DNA from: Portulaca oleracea
Taxonomy: Eukaryota > Streptophyta > Magnoliopsida > Caryophyllales > Portulacaceae
Direction: 5' to 3'
Assembly (NCBI GenBank): GCA_029582165.1
Contig: CM055871.1
Span: forward strand, 6,765,501-6,829,500
Length of the DNA stretch: 64,000 nucleotides
Shown here: piece after piece, positions 59,849 to 64,000 of the stretch
Layout: the number at the start of each line of letters is the position of its first letter
Position numbering within the stretch: the first letter of the stretch is position 1
Notes under the pieces: generated by a model
What the model saw: the letters and a program-made list of their open reading frames with translations, nothing else
The model's database searches: none
What the model was told of the DNA's origin: nothing
Made by a program: the position numbers and the translations under genes

Positions 59849-60417
59849 TGTTAGAGAAAAGTGAGTAGCAAGGTAACAGCGGAAGCGAATAATAGAATCG
59901 AAAACGAGATGACGGATATTACGACAAAATTTAGGAACGAAAAATAAGCGATAAAATCAAACACCAGAATTACGTGGGAAACCGAAGAACTCGGAGAAAA
60001 ACCACTGACGGCGACAGTAAAATAATCCACTATGAGAAAGGAGGAGTACAACCTGATCACTATCACAGGGTGTGATACGATCCACAAAGGAGATTACAAT
60101 AACAATCTCTCAACACTCAACTCACAATCTCTCAGGATACACTGGGGAAAATATTGGTGAGACCGCTTTCTCTCTCAATATTTTCTCTCTCTCTAGCTCT
60201 CTGTGTTTACCGATGTGTTTTGGTGGTGAAACATGTACCCTATTTATAGGGAAAACTCCCTATAACCTAACTTGACTCCCACTCCGATTAGATTTAGAAT
60301 CTAATACAATTAGGAAACCTAACATAATAAGGAAACCTAAATAATGTCCTAATACAATTAGGAAACAAATAATTGTGGGATCAAGAGATTTGGTGATTTT
60401 AGGACACTTTCCTAACA
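59849..60417 (-). repeat. 5' LTR of the copia element
   Basis: 569 bp, same tips as the other LTR. TCCCTATAAATAGGG-like sequence near 60238-60253 gives a TATA box on the minus strand (CTATAAATAG). Confidence 0.9.
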
Positions 60418-60964
60418 AAACCTCTAGAAGGAAAGAAGAGTATAGTCTCAGGGCCTGATCAAGGTAGTATCCATGAAAGCACCAATGATTCCAAGGCTCA
60501 TCCTTGACTGATAGCAACCGAAAATACCAAAGATTCAAAGATAAGCAGCCACACACCGACCAAGCGCCCAAGCTATGACCAAGCTGGGTCACAACCCACA
60601 CTTGATGCATAGTGTGCCATCTGGGTAATGGTCGGCAATGCTCATAACACCAAGACAAAAAAACCCAACAAACAACGAACAGGGACAAAAGGACAGCAGT
60701 CCTAACGGACCCTAACTGCCACTTCCTAACATTGGAGGTCCAGTCAGAACGGCAGGCCCAAAGCCAGGGCTCAAACAACAACCTAAAAACCAGCATCCAC
60801 ACAGTAATAATTAACATCGACAGTGGAGTCCAACACAGCCACAAGGTTGCAACACACGCTTCATAACAAAAGCAAATCCATGTCCAGATCCAAACGATCA
60901 AGGGTGCACAGCCCAGATCACTAACATAAACCAGCAAGCTTAAAGGGCAAGCCACGTTAATCAA
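60418..60964. other. Right flank of the copia element
   Basis: Probably the same pre-existing sequence as 54718-55105 (5' side of the second LINE). The minus-strand open frame crossing it also runs through LTR and hAT sequence and is therefore fortuitous. Confidence 0.4.
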
Positions 60965-60972
60965 CCCAGCAG

Positions 60973-61730
60973 TAGGGGTGTTCACGGGGCGGGTACCTGA
61001 ACCGATTGGATAATTTTTTCGGGTACCCGAGATTTCGGGGTGGCCAAATCCTCGGTCCGTAACCGTAACCGAAATTTTCGGGTACCCGAAAACCGGGTAC
61101 CTGAAAGTTTCGGGGCGGATACCGGTTAACCAAAAAACCCGATTAATTATAATTATATGAGTTTCCAATTTTTATTTTTAATTTGTAATTAACTAGAAAT
61201 ACTAATATTGATTCAATTAATAACCACACCATATAATAAATTTGGAAATCAACCAACTTGTCCACTGTCTACCACAATAAGTGCTGCTGCTACTGTGAAC
61301 TGTCTACTGTGGCCTGTGGCTAGGGTTTGAGAGTTGGAGGTTGAGAGAGTGAGAGGAGTTTGAGCCAGAGAGTGAGAAAGAAAGTAAGAAAGACTGAAAG
61401 AGTGGAGGCCGTGGAGGATTTGGAGCAAGCAACGTCAAGAAAATAAATTAGGGTTTTCTTCCATTATTAAATTGGGCCTGGACTGAAGGGTGGAAAAATA
61501 CAAGCATAAATTAAATTTGGACCCCAATTTAAAATTTAATTTCGGGTATTTCGGGTAATCGAAAATGTTAAGGGGCCGATCCATAACCGAACTGATTAAC
61601 CGAAAATTTTCCGGGGCGGATACCCGATCCGATTAAAATTGATTTTTCCGGTGCGGATACCCTAAATTAATGAGCGGGTAGCGGGTTTTCGGATCGGGTT
61701 TTTCGGGGCGGATATTTATGAACAGCCCTA
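60973..61730. mobile_element. Non-autonomous hAT element
   Basis: 758 bp. The left tip TAGGGGTGTTCACGGGGCGG and the right end (complement TAGGGCTGTTCATAAATATC) are inverted, and a perfect 8-bp target duplication CCCAGCAG flanks it (60965-60972 and 61731-61738). An 8-bp duplication with TAGGG..TGTTCA tips is diagnostic of hAT. Both subterminal regions are rich in GGGTACCCG and GGGGCGGATA words. No transposase. Confidence 0.9.
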
Positions 61731-61738
61731 CCCAGCAG

Positions 61739-62130
61739 CCCAACCCCAGTATAGCCATCTGTGAATAAGCAAAGAGGAAGTCAGAATCAGACCCAACCCA
61801 ATTTGCATACCAGAAAATAGAAATCCTGTCCACAGGAAAATGGAGACAACGCTCAATTTTAAATAAAAGAGTATGATGGAAATTATCTTAGATATCAACA
61901 AGTCCCACCAAGCATGAAAAAAAATCACAAGAAATCAGCAACAGATCGGAAATTATAAGGAAAGCAAGGATATTAGCGAGATAGGATAATAGGGCCATAA
62001 TTTTATTCATAGAATCAAATCGGGGTACACCAAACCCCAAACGATTTGCAAACATACATAGCAACATTAATCTAATTTCTTAGGATGGGAGGAAAACTCC
62101 TCATCATCATCAAATTTTCGTTTTCAATTT
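61739..62130. other. Non-coding DNA
   Basis: Continuation of the sequence interrupted by the hAT element, perhaps further LINE flank. No frame with a recognisable domain. Confidence 0.4.
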
Positions 62131-62660
62131 TATAATAGAAATCATTGTGGATCCCACGAAATAGAGCCACGGGAGTGGCTGTCGGGGAATTGGTCAGTCA
62201 CAACGTAGATAATTATATTTTTTTTTTCTATTTTTAATTTTTTTATTTTCAATCCGTATTTTATTTTAAATTTTTTTTAAAAAAAAACCAAAAGGTATCA
62301 CTAATTCTTCACTGCTTTGTACTATGAAATAATTTATTTATGTGCAAATAACAGTAATTATTTTGGTGTTGTCTATAATAATTATAATCTATATATTATA
62401 ATAGAAATCATTGTGGGTCCCACGAAATAGAGCCACGGGAGTGACTGCAAGGGAATTGGCCAATTACAACGTAGATAATTATATATTTTTTCTATTTTCA
62501 ATTTTTTTAATTTTCAATCCGGATTTTAATTTAAAATTAAAAAAAAACAAAAAAGTATCACTAATCTTTCACTGCTTTGTAATATGAATTAATTTATTTT
62601 GGTGCAAATAATAGTAATTATTTTGATGTTGCCTATAATAATTATATTAATAATAATAAT
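62131..62660. repeat. 266-bp tandem repeat, two copies
   Basis: Copies start at 62131 and 62397, both with TATAATAGAAATCATTGTGG followed by a CCCACGAAATAGAGCCACGG segment and CAACGTAGATAATTATA. They match over nearly the entire unit with scattered changes and length differences in poly-T/A runs. A TAA microsatellite follows (about 62648-62692). Confidence 0.85.
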
Positions 62661-64000
62661 AATAGTAATAGTAATAATAATAATAATAATCTATATTAAT
62701 TATCTATTAATATACCAAAGCTAAATATTTGAATTTTTGAATATTGAGCAAATAGCGAGTTTAGGTGCATCATGAAATTCATCAAGGTTAAACGTTAGTT
62801 AGCATTTTCGGAAATTTTTTTATTCCACCAGACTCCATTACATTTTTTTTGAACAATTTATTATGATCTTTCCATTAAACAATTTCATCAATGTTTCGTA
62901 CTGTTTAGTTTATATTGACGATTAGTTATTCATGAATTCTCCCATTTAAAACGGTTATTTTATTACACTCCGTGCATCAAATAATATAGATAGTTTTATT
63001 TTCTATTGTTTCAATATAGATAGTTTTATTTTCTAGAATACGTCAAACAATGGCGGATCTGGATGTTTAGGTTAGGGGTGACCAATATATTATCACCCTC
63101 ATTTAATAGACATATAATCCACAATTTTGATGTTAAATTATACTATTTTTTGGGTTAGGGTAGCCATGGCCACCGCTAAACCCCACACAAATATGCCACT
63201 GGTTTCAAAATTGGTGGGATTTGATTGTGAAGAGAATATGACTGTTGATGATGTTTAGGGTTTACGACTGAGTTTAGAGGAATTAGGGTTGCATATTTCC
63301 GTTCGATGTTCTGGTTAATATTTGGGGTTGATTTATGTGGATCTCATTTCTGGTTAACAATTGATTTTGGTCAAATCTAGAATGATTCGGTTGTTAGTCT
63401 TAGGTTACTTTCACATTCTAGGGTTTGATTTTGTGATATCATTTGATTTTGTTGTTGCATGTCGAATTTTGAGTGCGTTGAGATATATGTACATGATTAT
63501 GAATTTGGCTATTTTTAGGGTTTATGATTGATTTTAGTTTGATTGAAGACTGTTGCATTTATAAATTTGAACTAAACTAGAGGAAAACCTTTTTTCTTAT
63601 CTTGTTTCAGTTTTTGTCTTTCCGACATTTTCTATTTGAAATATTCTTGAATTCTATTCTTTACTGAAGTTAAGTTAGAGTCAAGAAAAATGAGGATTGG
63701 TTCTTTTCTGTCACTTTGTTGGATGTATTATCTTTGATTGGTTCTTTTTTATGCATTTACATTTTATTGGGATCCTTTTTGGGATATTGCCTCCTGCTTC
63801 GCTCCTTTATTATGTTGTTTGCTTCGTTTTAGATAAGATGCATGTATGAGAATTGAGTCATGGTCACAAATCTTTGGTTGGGATAAATTTTCTTTACTGA
63901 AACTCTGAAGTTCTAGGACTTGATTTCAGACCTAAATACTACATTAATTCACCACATTGCATAGAATTTCCAAGCATCTTTGAGAAGCATTTCCTTACTC
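62661..64000. other. AT-rich DNA, no recognised gene
   Basis: A TAGATAGTTTTATTTTCT unit is repeated twice near 62988 and 63017. From about 63240 several TAGGGTTT words and T-rich stretches resemble a plant 5' leader or intron, so a + strand gene may begin near or beyond the right edge. No exon could be supported. Confidence 0.4.

Larger units (their letters stand above)
55106..60417 (-). mobile_element. Ty1/copia LTR retrotransposon, complete structure, broken polyprotein
   Basis: Transcribed leftwards: 5' LTR 59849-60417, primer site, gag, protease, integrase, RT, RNase H, 3' LTR 55106-55677. The order protease-integrase-RT defines copia. The LTRs are nearly identical with roughly ten differences in 570 bp, so insertion is fairly recent. 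Flanking bases are AAACT on the left and AAACC on the right, a near-perfect target duplication. The polyprotein is split by several frameshifts and at least one stop, so this copy is not autonomous unless some breaks are sequence errors. It lies in the 5' flank of the second LINE. Confidence 0.9.

Noticed and set aside
60260..61168. Minus-strand frame of 302 codons, Trp/Cys/Leu-rich
   Set aside because: It spans copia LTR, LINE flank and hAT sequence, so it cannot be one gene.
1..64000. CRISPR array, bacterial operon or prophage
   Set aside because: Introns, LINEs, MITEs and plant protein families show nuclear plant DNA; the tandem repeats lack equal unique spacers.

Overview
This is eukaryotic, intron-containing plant DNA. 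Coding sequence is sparse, most of the window is nested transposable elements, and the recognisable host proteins are plant-specific. A pair of genes resembling the C-terminal part of '60 kDa jasmonate-induced protein-like' proteins suggests a eudicot, perhaps Caryophyllales/Amaranthaceae. That taxonomic placement is an inference from family memory.

Layout. (1) 1-7.6 kb: the 3' two thirds of a multi-exon + strand gene resembling the uncharacterized Arabidopsis family At4g18490. Splice phases are consistent through 14 exons. It contains a tandem duplication of a three-exon block and ends with a textbook U12-type AT-AC intron. (2) 7.6-10.4 kb: non-coding DNA with foldback and CACTA-like debris. 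(3) 10.4-19.3 kb: a large non-autonomous LTR element (LARD type) with two nearly identical 3.7-kb LTRs around a 1.5-kb non-coding core. (4) 20.2-26.3 kb: 5' LTR, gag, protease and the start of RT of a degenerate Tat/Ogre-like Ty3/gypsy element, abruptly truncated. (5) 26.3-29.4 kb: unidentified DNA with exon-like pieces, ending in a CACTA transposon terminus. (6) 29.9-36 kb: a J-domain gene fragment, then two convergent genes of the jasmonate-induced-protein-like (DUF6598-type) family. The + copy is frameshifted, and a degenerate array of ~155-bp repeats lies between them. (7) 38.1-43.8 kb: a 5'-truncated LINE carrying two separate LTR-element insertions, one a solo LTR and one an internally deleted element with two LTRs. 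(8) 43.8-45.7 kb: a degenerate short-period repeat tract, then a Stowaway MITE and a 512-bp MULE-like foldback. (9) 48.2-52.4 kb: a second LINE with endonuclease, RT, zinc-finger and RNase H regions. It is interrupted by a solo gypsy-type LTR (52.4-54.7 kb), a Ty1/copia element (55.1-60.4 kb) and, in its flank, a non-autonomous hAT element (61.0-61.7 kb). (10) 62.1-64 kb: a 266-bp tandem repeat and AT-rich DNA without a recognisable gene.

No operons, CRISPR arrays, rRNA or convincing tRNA genes are present. Insertion order can be read from target-site duplications: LINEs first, then LTR elements into them. The host genes with most biological interest are the At4g18490-like gene and the jasmonate-induced-protein-like pair. 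All calls come from reading the sequence; no database or alignment tool was used.
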